Part shown: one piece after another, positions 1-8,903 of the stretch
Layout: each line of letters begins with the position of its first letter
How positions within the stretch are numbered: position 1 is the first letter of the stretch
Source: Verrucomicrobiia bacterium
Lineage (GTDB): Bacteria; Verrucomicrobiota; Verrucomicrobiia; JABWAM01
Direction of reading: 5' to 3'
Assembly (NCBI GenBank): GCA_028687435.1
Contig: JAQUAF010000041.1
Coordinates: 1-52,852, forward strand
DNA length: 52,852 bases
Translations under genes and position numbers: made by a program
The notes under the pieces: generated by a model
Database searches by the model: none
What the model saw: only the letters and a program-made list of their open reading frames with translations
Told to the model about the DNA's origin: nothing

Positions 1-1
1 A

Positions 2-103
2 AACTTCAAACGATTCAAAATGTTGACCCAAAAATGGATCGACCTCGCCCTGACGCTCTCCAGACTGGAAGTTGAGGAAGCTAAAAAATCACTGAAGGAG
101 TAG
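2..103 (+). CDS. C-terminal end of an unidentified gene (partial)
   Basis: An open frame enters from the left edge and stops at TAG 101-103. It encodes 33 residues, ending in a charged helical stretch (LEVEEAKKSLKE). The fragment is too short to assign. The next gene lies in the same reading frame only 39 bases later, so this is either the tail of an upstream neighbour in the same transcript or, less likely, the front of the esterase broken by a stop. Confidence 0.45.
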   Translation, partial: NFKRFKMLTQKWIDLALTLSRLEVEEAKKSLKE

Positions 104-142
104 TCCAGAATTCGGTACTCTCAAGTTGTTTATACCAGCATA

Positions 143-868
143 ATGTTGTCTTCGGCGGTCGCAAACGCCCAGGTTGTGGATGGGTTCCAGCCATTTACCT
201 GCAAGCCCGAAAACAGGAATCCCATGTCCTACCGCCTGTTTGTTCCGGAAAACCCCGGAAAAGAAAATCTTCCCCTGATCGTCCATTTCCATGGAGCGGG
301 AAGCCGCGGCAATGACAACCTCAAGCAGATCACCTGGACCAAATGTTTCGCCACCAAGGAAATGCAGGCGCGGCATCCGTGTTTCATCCTTGCGCCGCAA
401 TGCCCGGATCCCCTGCGTTGGGTGGACACCGACTGGGCGCTTTTAAAACACCAAATGCCGCCCATAACCGCGGAAATGCAAAACGCGGTGGAAATAATCG
501 AGGAAGTGCTGGCCAAATATCCCGTGGACCGGCGGCGGATCTATCTCACCGGACAATCCATGGGGGGATTCGCGGTCTGGGACATCCTTTGCCGGAGACC
601 GGACCTCTTTGCCGCAGCCGTGCCGGTGTGCGGGGGCGGAGACGAATCCAAGGCGCCCCTCATCAAGGACATTCCCATCTGGGCTTTTCACGGTGCCAAG
701 GATCCAACCGTCAAGGTGGAACGCAGCCGGAACATGATCGAAGCGTTGAAAAAAGCGGGCGGCGCCCCCCTTTACACCGAATATCCCGACGTGGAACACA
801 GCGCATGGGTCCCGGCCTACAAGGAGGAAAAACTCCCGGATTGGCTGTTTGGACAGACAAAACCCTGA
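143..868 (+). CDS. alpha/beta-hydrolase, predicted esterase/peptidase (COG4099-like)
   Basis: A 241-residue serine hydrolase of the phospholipase/carboxylesterase-like alpha/beta fold, probably cutting ester bonds on sugars or small esters. Visible motifs are an oxyanion strand with HFHGAGSRG near residue 50, the nucleophile elbow GQSMGG near 135, an acid Asp in HGAKDP near 185 and the catalytic His in VEHSAW near 218. All three members of the triad are therefore present. ATG 143 is the first in-frame ATG after the TAG at 101. The N-terminus (MLSSAVANAQ) looks like only the end of a signal peptide, so the true start may be a non-ATG codon upstream or the signal may be truncated. It is followed by a repeat and then by two carbohydrate-enzyme genes on the same strand. 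Confidence 0.8.
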   Translation: MLSSAVANAQVVDGFQPFTCKPENRNPMSYRLFVPENPGKENLPLIVHFHGAGSRGNDNLKQITWTKCFATKEMQARHPCFILAPQCPDPLRWVDTDWALLKHQMPPITAEMQNAVEIIEEVLAKYPVDRRRIYLTGQSMGGFAVWDILCRRPDLFAAAVPVCGGGDESKAPLIKDIPIWAFHGAKDPTVKVERSRNMIEALKKAGGAPLYTEYPDVEHSAWVPAYKEEKLPDWLFGQTKP

Positions 869-929
869 CGAAATCAAGCCGCGCTCCTGTCCCTCCACAG
901 CGAGACAAGCGCACGACGCAAAACCTGGC

Positions 930-1000
930 AAGGCGGTACGGAAGCCCCGCCTGCGTGGCCAAAGCCACTACGGCGTGGCGACGGCCCGCCCTCCATCGTT
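930..1000. repeat. long-form half copy of the GC-rich palindromic element
   Basis: This intergenic block begins with a degenerate version of the element arm (GGCGGTACGGAAGCCCCGC). It runs on through an inner block of about 34 bases containing TGGCCAAAGCCACTAC and ends in CCCGCCCTCCAT. The same inner block is found in inverted orientation in the copy at 44747-44855. The second half of a full palindrome is missing here. There is no coding content of its own. Confidence 0.75.
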
Positions 1001-1077
1001 TTTCAGCAAAGAAATAAAAATCATAAATCCAAAATCACCCATCAACATTCGCCGTCGTTTCAACCTCTCATCCTCCC

Positions 1078-3006
1078 ATGAAAAACACCCCCATCATCCA
1101 TCCCATTGGCAATATCAGCCAGCTCGAATGCAAAAAAAACGGCCATCTAATCCAGTTTGCAAATGTTTCGCTCGCCGGAACCGGCATCCTGCGGGACCCC
1201 CTGTCTTTTCGCTTCAGACACATCGACACGAGGCCTTTCGGAGTCCCCACGGCGTGGAAGGATGTTCCCTGGCAAGCCGGGGTTCGCAAGGGCAATGAAT
1301 TGATCTGGCAGGCGGATGTCCGATTCAACGACACGCCCCAACACCGCTACTCCATCCGGATGATTGCCCGCCCGCGGCAATACTCCATTGGCAACCGGTC
1401 TTTCACCGGCATCGGCTTTCGATTCGAGGCGGCGCGGGCAATGGCTTTCCCCATGGAATTGGAAATCGGGTTGCCATTGGGCAGGTTGTTTTCCCATTGC
1501 CATGTCCAGGATCTTTACACGCCTAAAAAATGCGGCGTTTTCTCGGATCAATGGCAGGGCATGCGATGGGGGCATTGGCAGGGAGAGCGTTCCCCCATGG
1601 ATCTGTTCACCGGCAAGGACAGCGCCTTGATGGTCCGTCTCGACCATCTCCTGGGCATGTTCTCGTCAGGCGGCGAATGGGTGAAAAACAAAGGCCCCCT
1701 GCCCCGGTATCGTTACACGTTCGACAGCGAAACCCGCTGGAAAAGCGCGGAATGGAGTCTTCTTTTTCTCCGGGAAAAAATGTCCCTGGAACAACAAAAG
1801 GACTTGTGGAGCGAAGTATTCCTTTCCGAAAGCGAACGGTTCCGCAAGGCCGCCGGAGTCAAACGGGAAGAAGTCCTGCCCATGGCCAACATCCCCATCG
1901 ACGGGGGAACCCCCGGATGCGCGCCCAAACCCCACCTGAAAATCCAGGGACATTTCGACGACTTTGCCGAAAAAACCCTGTCTCTGTGCGACAAGCTGAA
2001 TTTCCGGCGAATCATGGTGGGCAGCCCGTGGATCAGTTACCGGACTCTTGGAATCAAGGTAAAATCCCAATCAAACATCACTTATGATTCCCGCTGCGGC
2101 ATTCTCGACTTCGAGGTTGCGCCCCAATACGGAGGCAAAAAAGCATTCCGCATTTTTTGCGACAAGGCGCACGAGAAAAACATCGAGGTCTATGCGTGGT
2201 ATCCGGCCTTTCACCTCGCCAACCATTCCCATTACCTGACCGAACATCCGGAATGGATCATCAGAAAAGTGGATGGTTCCCCCTTCACCTGGGTCTATTA
2301 CCATATCACCGCCATATCGGCGCGAATCGAGGCGCAAAGGCATTTTCTTTCAAACCTTCGTGCAATCAGAAAAGACTGCGGCCTTGATGGCTTGTGGCTC
2401 GATTCCTACGTCTCCCTGCCCTTCATGTCACTGGATTATTCCCGCAAACAGGGGGTGGCGGACGCGCCGGATGCCATCGCCATGGTGAAACGATTCCAGG
2501 ATATCGGACTCAAGATCATCAACGAGGGCTATTCCCCCTTCGGCGCCAGGGGCGACGGCGAAACCATGTTTTTCCTGAACCAGGAGGATGCCGCGGTGGA
2601 AACCAGTCTTTTCACCTATTACAAAAACAATAAGGCCATCCTGAAGGACAACGCCTATTTTCGTTTCCTGGCCAACAAGGCGCCCCTGACCGTCGCCGTC
2701 AAATACCTTCCCAAGTCGAAATTGAAAGCGGTCGGCGAATGGAACCGGGCTTTCAGCGAAGCGGTCAGGCACATGATCCATCGCCAGTTGCTCGCGGACA
2801 ATCGCGGCGTGGTCTGGAAGGATGAAACCGGCGTGGAAATCCTCTTCGCCTGCCGGGATTTCCCATACCAGCTCAAACACCCGGCGGCAGCGGTCGATCT
2901 TGTCTCCGGCGAAACGGTAAATTGCGAAAAGGGCCTGCGCGCAAAAAAATGGAGGATTTACAAAATAAGCCCCTTGGATTCCCGCTTTCGCGGGAATGAC
3001 GATTAA
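1078..3006 (+). CDS. TIM-barrel glycoside hydrolase-like protein, family not assigned
   Basis: A 642-residue protein without a signal peptide. The first 280 residues are beta-rich, and the second half reads as an alpha-amylase/alpha-galactosidase-like barrel: KIQGHFDDFAEKTLSLCDKL near 290, YAWYPAFHL near 375, and GLDGLWLDSY near 435, where the Asp would be the usual strand-4 nucleophile. The Glu in KIINEGYSP near 480 is a candidate partner. I cannot name the CAZy family. The gene sits directly before a GH130 gene on the same strand, which fits intracellular oligosaccharide breakdown. The last residues (LDSRFRGNDD) are encoded by a dispersed repeat that has overrun the original stop. ATG 1078 has no clear ribosome-binding site. 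The fold inference is moderate and the substrate is unknown. Confidence 0.65.
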   Translation: MKNTPIIHPIGNISQLECKKNGHLIQFANVSLAGTGILRDPLSFRFRHIDTRPFGVPTAWKDVPWQAGVRKGNELIWQADVRFNDTPQHRYSIRMIARPRQYSIGNRSFTGIGFRFEAARAMAFPMELEIGLPLGRLFSHCHVQDLYTPKKCGVFSDQWQGMRWGHWQGERSPMDLFTGKDSALMVRLDHLLGMFSSGGEWVKNKGPLPRYRYTFDSETRWKSAEWSLLFLREKMSLEQQKDLWSEVFLSESERFRKAAGVKREEVLPMANIPIDGGTPGCAPKPHLKIQGHFDDFAEKTLSLCDKLNFRRIMVGSPWISYRTLGIKVKSQSNITYDSRCGILDFEVAPQYGGKKAFRIFCDKAHEKNIEVYAWYPAFHLANHSHYLTEHPEWIIRKVDGSPFTWVYYHITAISARIEAQRHFLSNLRAIRKDCGLDGLWLDSYVSLPFMSLDYSRKQGVADAPDAIAMVKRFQDIGLKIINEGYSPFGARGDGETMFFLNQEDAAVETSLFTYYKNNKAILKDNAYFRFLANKAPLTVAVKYLPKSKLKAVGEWNRAFSEAVRHMIHRQLLADNRGVVWKDETGVEILFACRDFPYQLKHPAAAVDLVSGETVNCEKGLRAKKWRIYKISPLDSRFRGNDD

Positions 3007-3081
3007 AAGCTTTCTTGCCTGCTTCCACTGCGTCCAAAAACTTGGGTCAACTGTCATTCCCGTGAACACGGGAATCCAAGG
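2972..3081. repeat. inverted pair of dispersed repeats (GGATTCCCGC...GGGAATGAC type)
   Basis: Two copies of a short palindromic repeat face each other, at 2972-3000 and 3053-3081, separated by 52 bases. Each copy is itself a hairpin (CCCG...CGGG). The left copy lies inside the 3' end of the preceding gene and encodes its last residues. This repeat type is widespread in bacterial genomes and in translation gives strings such as VIPAKAGIQ. A third copy is at 42500-42526. The pair could form a large hairpin in the transcript 3' end. Confidence 0.8.
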
Positions 3082-3144
3082 GTCTTGCAATAGATCAGAC
3101 CTTGTTTTATCATTATGTCAAGCCATTAAAAATCTCAATCTCAT

Positions 3145-3173
3145 TTGACAAAAGCGTTTTTTTAGCCTATCTT
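3145..3173 (+). promoter_or_regulatory. candidate sigma-70 promoter for the GH130 gene
   Basis: TTGACA (3145-3150) is followed by 17 bases and TATCTT (3168-3173). The -35 match is perfect and the -10 is 4 of 6. It stands 58 bases before the likely ATG at 3231 in an AT-rich stretch. Confidence 0.5.
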
Positions 3174-3204
3174 GCTCAAACGTTTGACATACAATGTTTG
3201 AGCA
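3173..3204. promoter_or_regulatory. LacI-type operator with overlapping inverted repeat
   Basis: The perfect palindrome TCAAACGTTTGA lies at 3176-3187, with the central CG and AAACGTTT core typical of LacI/PurR-family operators. A second overlapping inverted repeat pairs TGCTCAAAC (3173-3181) with GTTTGAGCA (3196-3204). Both start just after the -10 of the candidate promoter, where a repressor would block initiation. No LacI gene adjoins; the only LacI-type sensor in the window is the GntR-LacI chimera near 36 kb, and a link to it is untested. Confidence 0.55.
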
Positions 3205-3230
3205 TTCCAATATCAACCCACTTTATTCTC

Positions 3231-4136
3231 ATGAAACCCATTCGATTAACCCGTTACAGCCACAACCCCATTCTCACCGCCAATCCCAAAAATCCTTGGG
3301 AAGCCCAAAATGTGTCCAATGCAGGCGTCGCCCTTCACGATGGCAAGGTCCATCTTCTTTATCGCGCGGAAGGTTTCAAAAAACGTCATGGCAATGGCTG
3401 GCCTTATACCTATTTGGGACTGGCGATTTCGGATGACGGTTTCAACATCTCCAAGCGGCTGTCAAAACCCGTGTTCAAACCCGGCAAATTGTATGAAGCT
3501 CATGGCGCCGAAGATCCCCGCATCTCAAAAATCGGCGACACCTATTATATTGTCTACACTGTGGTTTCGGATTTTTGGGACAGGCTGGCCCTGGCCACCA
3601 CCAAGGATTTCAAAACCTACCAACATCACGGCCTGCTCATGCCGGAGATTGCCCAACGAACCAGCGGCCTGCTGCCTGGAAAAGTCGGCGGCCAGTACGT
3701 CCTCTTTCACCGGCCCATCCCCAACATGTGGATCTCCCACAGCCGGGACCTGAAAACATGGAATCATTCGAAAATCATGTTTCGCACAAAACTGGGAACC
3801 TGGTACGAAAACAAGCTCGGCATCGGCGCCCCGCCCATCAAAACCAAACAGGGCTGGCTGCTCTTCTGGCACGGAGTGGACCGGAACCGGCGCTATGCGT
3901 TGGGCATCATGCTCCTCGATCTCAACAATCCCTCCCGCATCATCAAAATGCAGGAGGAACCGATCCTGACCGTGGAAGAGGACTATGAAAAGACCGGCTA
4001 TTTCCCAAACGTCGTGTACACCTGCGGCGCGGTGGAAAAGGACGGACAATACCTGGTTTATTATGGCTGCGCCGACCGATGTCTGTCGGTGGCAACTGTT
4101 TCAGTGGAGGATGTCGAACGGTTTATGAGAGGCTGA
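3231..4136 (+). CDS. GH130-family beta-mannoside phosphorylase/glycosidase-like protein
   Basis: A 301-residue five-bladed propeller enzyme of the GH130 type, whose members phosphorolyse or hydrolyse beta-mannosides in the cytoplasm. Family features are visible in order: the NPIL start, NAGVALHDGKVHLLYRAEG near 35, AHGAEDPRI near 88 with the catalytic Asp, GIGAPPIKTKQGWLLFWHGV near 205, and FPNVVYTCGAV...YYGCADR near the end. The start was set at ATG 3231 because the product then begins in the family-typical way (MKPIRLTRYSHNPIL). The frame is open upstream to TTG 3102, but that stretch contains the promoter and operator. There is no signal peptide. Whether it is a phosphorylase or a hydrolase cannot be decided here. 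Confidence 0.82.
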   Translation: MKPIRLTRYSHNPILTANPKNPWEAQNVSNAGVALHDGKVHLLYRAEGFKKRHGNGWPYTYLGLAISDDGFNISKRLSKPVFKPGKLYEAHGAEDPRISKIGDTYYIVYTVVSDFWDRLALATTKDFKTYQHHGLLMPEIAQRTSGLLPGKVGGQYVLFHRPIPNMWISHSRDLKTWNHSKIMFRTKLGTWYENKLGIGAPPIKTKQGWLLFWHGVDRNRRYALGIMLLDLNNPSRIIKMQEEPILTVEEDYEKTGYFPNVVYTCGAVEKDGQYLVYYGCADRCLSVATVSVEDVERFMRG

Positions 4137-4205
4137 AAATCTCTTTTCCATCGCCAAGCTTGATCAATCACCTTCTTGAACATATGGTCAAGAAAACAAC
4201 CCGCC

Positions 4206-4823
4206 ATGATCAGCAACCTTCAAAAACGGAGCGTTCCTTCCGGCTTTACGCTCATCGAGCTTTTGGTGGTCACGGCCATCATCGGCCTGTTATGCGCCAT
4301 GCTTTCGCCCGCGCTGAAAAGCGCCCGCAATTCCGCCAGGAGCATGGCCTGCGTCAACAACCTCAGGCAGATCGGCTTTGCCACCCGGTCTTATATTGAC
4401 GAACACGACGGGTTTCTGCCCGACCAAACCGATCGAATGAACTATTTCATCGGTGAAAAACTTCGTCCCTATTTGAACTTTGGCCTGCCCAAGGGAACCG
4501 GCACATCAGCCATTCTTTGCTGTCCGGCGCAAAATCCCCATGCGAACAACGGCGGATATATCATTGATTACGGTCATTGTTGCGGGGCGTTTGGCGTCAA
4601 CTCAACTTATTGCCCCAAAAAACATGATTCCGAAATAGCGGCCGACACATTCGTGTTGATCGATGCCTATTGCGTCGGCGGTGATTATCTGAACAAGGAC
4701 TTTTACTCCACCATTTCCTACCGCCACAACGGCTTTGCCAACGTCCTGTTTTACGACAACCACGTCGAACCGCGCCAGAATATCACCGGCACGGATCGAG
4801 GATGGAGCAAAGACAGCGATTGA
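4206..4823 (+). CDS. prepilin-like protein with N-terminal methylation motif
   Basis: A 205-residue pseudopilin-like protein. Near residues 13-20 it has the type IV/type II cleavage motif [10 protein letters not shown], with Glu at position 5 after the processed Gly, followed by one hydrophobic helix. A DNA-like string ([17 protein letters not shown]) comes next, typical of the large PVC family of H-X9-DG proteins. The C-terminal motif is present but altered ([16 protein letters not shown] instead of DG). Four or more Cys lie in the middle. ATG 4206 is preferred over the in-frame TTG at 4176. The gene follows the GH130 gene by 69 bases and may share its transcript. It is a surface or secretion-associated protein of unknown role. 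Confidence 0.8.
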   Translation: MISNLQKRSVPSGFTLIELLVVTAIIGLLCAMLSPALKSARNSARSMACVNNLRQIGFATRSYIDEHDGFLPDQTDRMNYFIGEKLRPYLNFGLPKGTGTSAILCCPAQNPHANNGGYIIDYGHCCGAFGVNSTYCPKKHDSEIAADTFVLIDAYCVGGDYLNKDFYSTISYRHNGFANVLFYDNHVEPRQNITGTDRGWSKDSD

Positions 4824-4950
4824 TCCTCGCGGAGCTGAAGCCCCGGATAAACATGCTGCGGTGGATAATTTGCCGGGAGGCATGCTCACGGCGTTTGTCC
4901 CGCTCACCATCGGCATCGCAGCTTGGAGAAACATCCATTCACAGGAGGAT

Positions 4951-6723
4951 TCATGGTTGAGCGTTCAAAGGCAAATTTTTCCTCAGAAACTCTTCCTTCA
5001 ACCGTTTCGCCGTGGCCGGGCATACGCCAAGAATTTTTGCAAGTTCGGGATTGGACAGATTTCGGTTTTTTGTGAGCAAAGCCGCGACTTGCGCTTTCCT
5101 GGCTTGCGCTTCCTCCGAAGTCGGGAGGAGCCAAACAATTTTTTGTTGCTTGGACAAGCGGGAAACACTCGCCCCTGTTAGAGACAAAGCTTTTCCGATG
5201 GCAGAGAGGGTTTTCAATTCTTCGAGGCAGGCAAACACAGCGCTGCGCGGCAGGCATTTCCCCGCGTGAGCATCAAGGCGCTTTTTTAACGTGGGATGAC
5301 TCAGCACCTGATAGGTGAGACGGACAATGGACTGTTTTCTCAATTCCGCCAGGCAAGGGACGGATGGTCTGCGGCCCAGTTTTAACCAATGGAATAAAGT
5401 ATTTTTTGGAACGCCCAACCCTTTGGCCAATGCCATTCCCGTGGGATAACGTTGCAGCAACAGTTCGATTCTTTCCCCGTCCTGGCCGGGTGGCGCAAGC
5501 TTGTCAACCAATTCAGGTTCATTGGCCAGGAATCGTTTGATCCGTTCCTTGGTCCGGTTATAACAGCAAACCCGTGGTGTTTGCCAGCCATGCCGGCAAA
5601 TCCATGCCCGCAGCGGGATTTGCGGCACCTTGATTTTGATCCCCAGATTGTCGATGCTCCGGCATCGTCTCATGAGACGCAAAAAACTCGCCTGGTCGGG
5701 AATTTCACGGTTTAAAACTCCGGTATAATTCGGTTTGCGTTTGGGAGGCGGCAACCATCCTTTTGTGATCAGAAAAAGCTTCAACACATCGCGGGTTGCC
5801 TTCAGCGCTTGCGCCACACCACAAATGCCTCCATGTTTTTCCCAGAGAAGCCGCACGGTTGCCTGATCCGGCAGCAAATGCCCCAGCGCCGCATGTTGCG
5901 AGCCCCGCCTCCAGTGTTTCCCGCGCGCAATAGCCCAATGCCGGTAAAGCCGCCCGATCATATGCGTGTCGGGCGTCATCCCCAAAACACTGTGCAGACG
6001 AATTTTCAACTCCTTGTATGGACGGTCCCGGTATTCCTCGAAAAGGGGACGCAGGTCTTCGCGCTTGACCAATTTCGCGAAAAAGATTGGGGGCGCATGG
6101 AATTTCACGGCGCCCCGAGTGTAGCGTCGTTTGATGCCGTGGCACTTATAGAGTTGTCGAACCCTTTCAATGGTGGGCTGATGTCCGCTCTCCCGGCCCA
6201 GAAGAACGGCAACCAGGGAAAGGGGTTTATGGCAATGGTTTCTCAACAATTTGCGTAAACGTTCGCATCCGAGTTTTCCGGAAATCGGTCCCCAGACAGG
6301 GATTTTTTCATGAAGCAATCTCCGGCCTTCCATGCGCATCTCTCTCCAACTCAACGGGCCTTTTGTCGCGGCTATTTTTTTCCTGGCAGCGTTCCAGCAG
6401 TGGGCGCGAATGCACTGGGGCGTGAGACCATACTGTTGCCCCAACTCTTCGTAGGAACGCTGGTTTTCGGTTCGTTCCTGAAATATTTTTTCTCTCTTCT
6501 GGCTGACCTTTGAAGGACGGGGCAATCTTTCGAGACTTTTTTTGGGCCGTTGGAGCCCTTTCAGACCGTTTTTTTTGTATCTTTTAAATAACTCCCAAAT
6601 GGAATCGGGTGAACTTTTGACCATCTCGGCCACGTGAATGTGGGAATAGCCGCTTTCCAGCAAAGAAATAATTTCGAGTTTTTCCTGGATTGTTCGCCTT
6701 CTGCGCCTGCCCTCAGTTGTCAT
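4951..6723 (-). CDS. multi-HTH repeat protein, uncharacterised
   Basis: A basic 590-residue protein made of successive helix-turn-helix-like units with no catalytic domain that I can see. Unit 1 (about 10-52) resembles the homeodomain-like HTH of IS630/IS3-type transposases (LLESGYSHIHVAEMVKSS). Further units lie near 72-112, 146-200, 222-272, 286-330, 342-386, 414-452, 464-522 and 540-580; the last (LSNPELAKILGVCPATAKRL) is a clean HTH. Several middle units end in similar tails (KCHGIKRR, ITKGWLPPPKRK, CRHGWQTPR), which suggests internal duplication. No DDE or recombinase residues were recognised. ATG 6723 was chosen, with ATG 6753 and GTG 6885 in frame upstream. It lies downstream of squalene-hopene cyclase on the same strand. 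It probably binds DNA along an extended site; its function is unknown. Confidence 0.7.
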   Translation of the reverse strand: MTTEGRRRRRTIQEKLEIISLLESGYSHIHVAEMVKSSPDSIWELFKRYKKNGLKGLQRPKKSLERLPRPSKVSQKREKIFQERTENQRSYEELGQQYGLTPQCIRAHCWNAARKKIAATKGPLSWREMRMEGRRLLHEKIPVWGPISGKLGCERLRKLLRNHCHKPLSLVAVLLGRESGHQPTIERVRQLYKCHGIKRRYTRGAVKFHAPPIFFAKLVKREDLRPLFEEYRDRPYKELKIRLHSVLGMTPDTHMIGRLYRHWAIARGKHWRRGSQHAALGHLLPDQATVRLLWEKHGGICGVAQALKATRDVLKLFLITKGWLPPPKRKPNYTGVLNREIPDQASFLRLMRRCRSIDNLGIKIKVPQIPLRAWICRHGWQTPRVCCYNRTKERIKRFLANEPELVDKLAPPGQDGERIELLLQRYPTGMALAKGLGVPKNTLFHWLKLGRRPSVPCLAELRKQSIVRLTYQVLSHPTLKKRLDAHAGKCLPRSAVFACLEELKTLSAIGKALSLTGASVSRLSKQQKIVWLLPTSEEAQARKAQVAALLTKNRNLSNPELAKILGVCPATAKRLKEEFLRKNLPLNAQP

Positions 6724-6962
6724 GGCGCCCAAGCCTTGCCATTTTTCCGGCATGTTTTCAACCCGGATATTCCAAAAAACGGAAACAATATCCTTTCCTG
6801 AACTGCGAAATGCGGCACATTCATTTAACTGTTCGGGAATTTCAAAATTCTGATGCGCCTGTCCAAGTTGCGCCGGCCTCCCCACCCCCTCCTTGTCAAA
6901 CTGAGGCTAGGCGGTGTCGTGAAGCCAAGCCCACGGCAGAGGAAACGGATCCACGAAGCCGC

Positions 6963-8903
6963 CTATTTTTCGCAGTCCGCCGTTTCCTCTTTTTTTGCTC
7001 CGCCCGCGGCAGTCGTCCGGCTTTCCGGCAGGGTGGTCAGGTAGGCGTTGCAGGCCAGCAACGGAAAATAATTGCAGTAATAATGGTAGCGCAGATAGAA
7101 AACCTTTGGGAAACCGGTGCCGGTCCATTCGTTTTCGGTGAATGATCCGTCGGGATTCTGGCGGCTCAACAGCCATTCCATGCCGCGCCGCGCCGCGCGG
7201 CTGCGGGCTTCGCCCACGGCAATCAGGCCGAGCAACGCCCAGGCGGTTTGCGACGCCGTGCTGGGTCCTTTTCCCTTGAGGTTGGGATCCTTGTAGGTCG
7301 CCAGACTCTCGCCCCAGCCGCCATCCTCGTTCTGCACGCTCTTCAACCAGCGCACCGCGTTCTGCACATAGGGCTGGTTGAGATCCTCTCCAACCTGGGC
7401 CAGTCCCACCAGCACCTGCCAGGTTCCATAAACATAATTGGAACCCCAGCGGCCAAACCACGAGCCGTCGGCGCATTGGTCTTTCTTGATAAAAGAGATG
7501 GCCTTGCGAACCACCGGATGTTCCACGTCGTAATCCAATTCCCCGAGGCATTCCAGCACCCGGCCGGTGATGTCCGCGGTCGGAGGATCGATCATGGCAT
7601 TGTGGTCGGCAAAAGGCACCTGGGTGTAAAGCTCATGATCGTTGTCCTTGTCGAAACTCGCCCACCCGCCGTTGTGGCATTGCATGCCGATCATCCAGTG
7701 GGTTCCGCGTTCCACGGCCCGGGCCAGTTCGGCCTGGTTGGGCACCTCGATCATGTTCAAGGCCCGCAAAACAATGGCGGTGTCGTCCACATCGGGATAC
7801 CACTCGTTGCGAAACTCGAAATACCAGCCGGCCGGTTCTTTCTGGGGATTCTTGTGCATCCAATCCCCCACAATCGTGGCCTCCTTGGAAAGCATCCATT
7901 CCGCCGAATTCACCAGCGCCGGATGATCGGACGGCAACCCGGATTGCTTGAGCGCCACCGCCACCCATCCCGTGTCCCATACCGGGGAGAAACACGGCTG
8001 CAACCGGATGGTGTCGCCTTCGTGAATCAGAAAACGCTCGAGTTCCTTCTTTTCCCGCTTAACCAGGGGATCGTCGGGGGAATACCCCAGCGCCGTCAAC
8101 GCAAAGATCGAATTCACCATGGCGGGGAAAATCGTGGCCAGACCATCGGTGTGTTCCAACCGCTCCAACAACCACTGGCGGCACTTGCGCAACGCCAGCA
8201 TCCGCATGGGATGCAGGGGTTGGTACTGCCAGGCCTTGATGATGTAGGTCCAGGCGAGAAAGAAATTGTGCCACGTCCAGAACTTCCTGCTCCACGACAG
8301 ATAAACGTTCGCGTTTTCGCGTCCGCCCACGTAAAGCTCGTCCACCGTGAAAGGAAACGGCCTCGTCACCTTGAAGTTTTCCACGATCGCCAGCGGAATG
8401 ATCATGGTCCGCGACCAGGAACTCATCTGGTAGATGCTGAAATAGAAATTCTTCGGGAAAAGGATCAGTTCGGGCGGAATGGCGGGGCAGCCTTTCCATG
8501 GAAACTCGCCCACCAGGGCAAGATAAAGCTTGGTGAAACTGTTGACCTTGACGATGCCCCCATGCTTCAGAATCACATCGCGAATCCGCCGCATGAAGGG
8601 TTCGTTCGCCTCATGCCCGGCCAGCCGGAAAAGAATGTAGCTTTTGACCGTGGCGCTGATGTCCGTGGGCGCACCCGGATAAATCCCCCAACCGCCCTCC
8701 TCGTTCTGCTGGGTCTTTACGTAGTTGGCCAGCTTGCGATAGGTATCCTCATCCCCCCACCCCATATAATGCAGATAGATGGCGTACTCGGTTTCCAAAA
8801 TGGTGTCGCCCTGCAATTCCGCAACCCAATAGCCTTCGGGATGCTGCTTGCCAAGAAACCAATCCCGCAAACGATTACGCGCCTCAAGAATCTGATTAAA
8901 CAT
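6963..8903 (-). CDS. shc: squalene-hopene cyclase
   Basis: Cyclises squalene to hopene/diplopterol for hopanoid membrane lipids. It is a monotopic inner-membrane enzyme of the prokaryotic terpene cyclase type. The 646-residue length is normal. The catalytic acid motif DVDDTA is near residue 370. Repeated QW-type motifs are visible, such as QNEEGGWG near 67, QCHNGGWASF near 410, CADGSWFGRWG near 480, QNEDGGWGES near 535 and QNPDGSF near 600, as is the family string GTGFPKVFYLRYHYY. ATG 8903 gives the family N-terminus. No other hopanoid gene (hpn, squalene synthase) is in the window, so the substrate supply must be encoded elsewhere. Confidence 0.95.
   Translation of the reverse strand: MFNQILEARNRLRDWFLGKQHPEGYWVAELQGDTILETEYAIYLHYMGWGDEDTYRKLANYVKTQQNEEGGWGIYPGAPTDISATVKSYILFRLAGHEANEPFMRRIRDVILKHGGIVKVNSFTKLYLALVGEFPWKGCPAIPPELILFPKNFYFSIYQMSSWSRTMIIPLAIVENFKVTRPFPFTVDELYVGGRENANVYLSWSRKFWTWHNFFLAWTYIIKAWQYQPLHPMRMLALRKCRQWLLERLEHTDGLATIFPAMVNSIFALTALGYSPDDPLVKREKKELERFLIHEGDTIRLQPCFSPVWDTGWVAVALKQSGLPSDHPALVNSAEWMLSKEATIVGDWMHKNPQKEPAGWYFEFRNEWYPDVDDTAIVLRALNMIEVPNQAELARAVERGTHWMIGMQCHNGGWASFDKDNDHELYTQVPFADHNAMIDPPTADITGRVLECLGELDYDVEHPVVRKAISFIKKDQCADGSWFGRWGSNYVYGTWQVLVGLAQVGEDLNQPYVQNAVRWLKSVQNEDGGWGESLATYKDPNLKGKGPSTASQTAWALLGLIAVGEARSRAARRGMEWLLSRQNPDGSFTENEWTGTGFPKVFYLRYHYYCNYFPLLACNAYLTTLPESRTTAAGGAKKEETADCEK

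Noticed and set aside
4176..4205. TTG start for the prepilin-like gene
   Set aside because: ATG 4206 gives a leader of normal length for a prepilin; the longer form has no supporting ribosome site.
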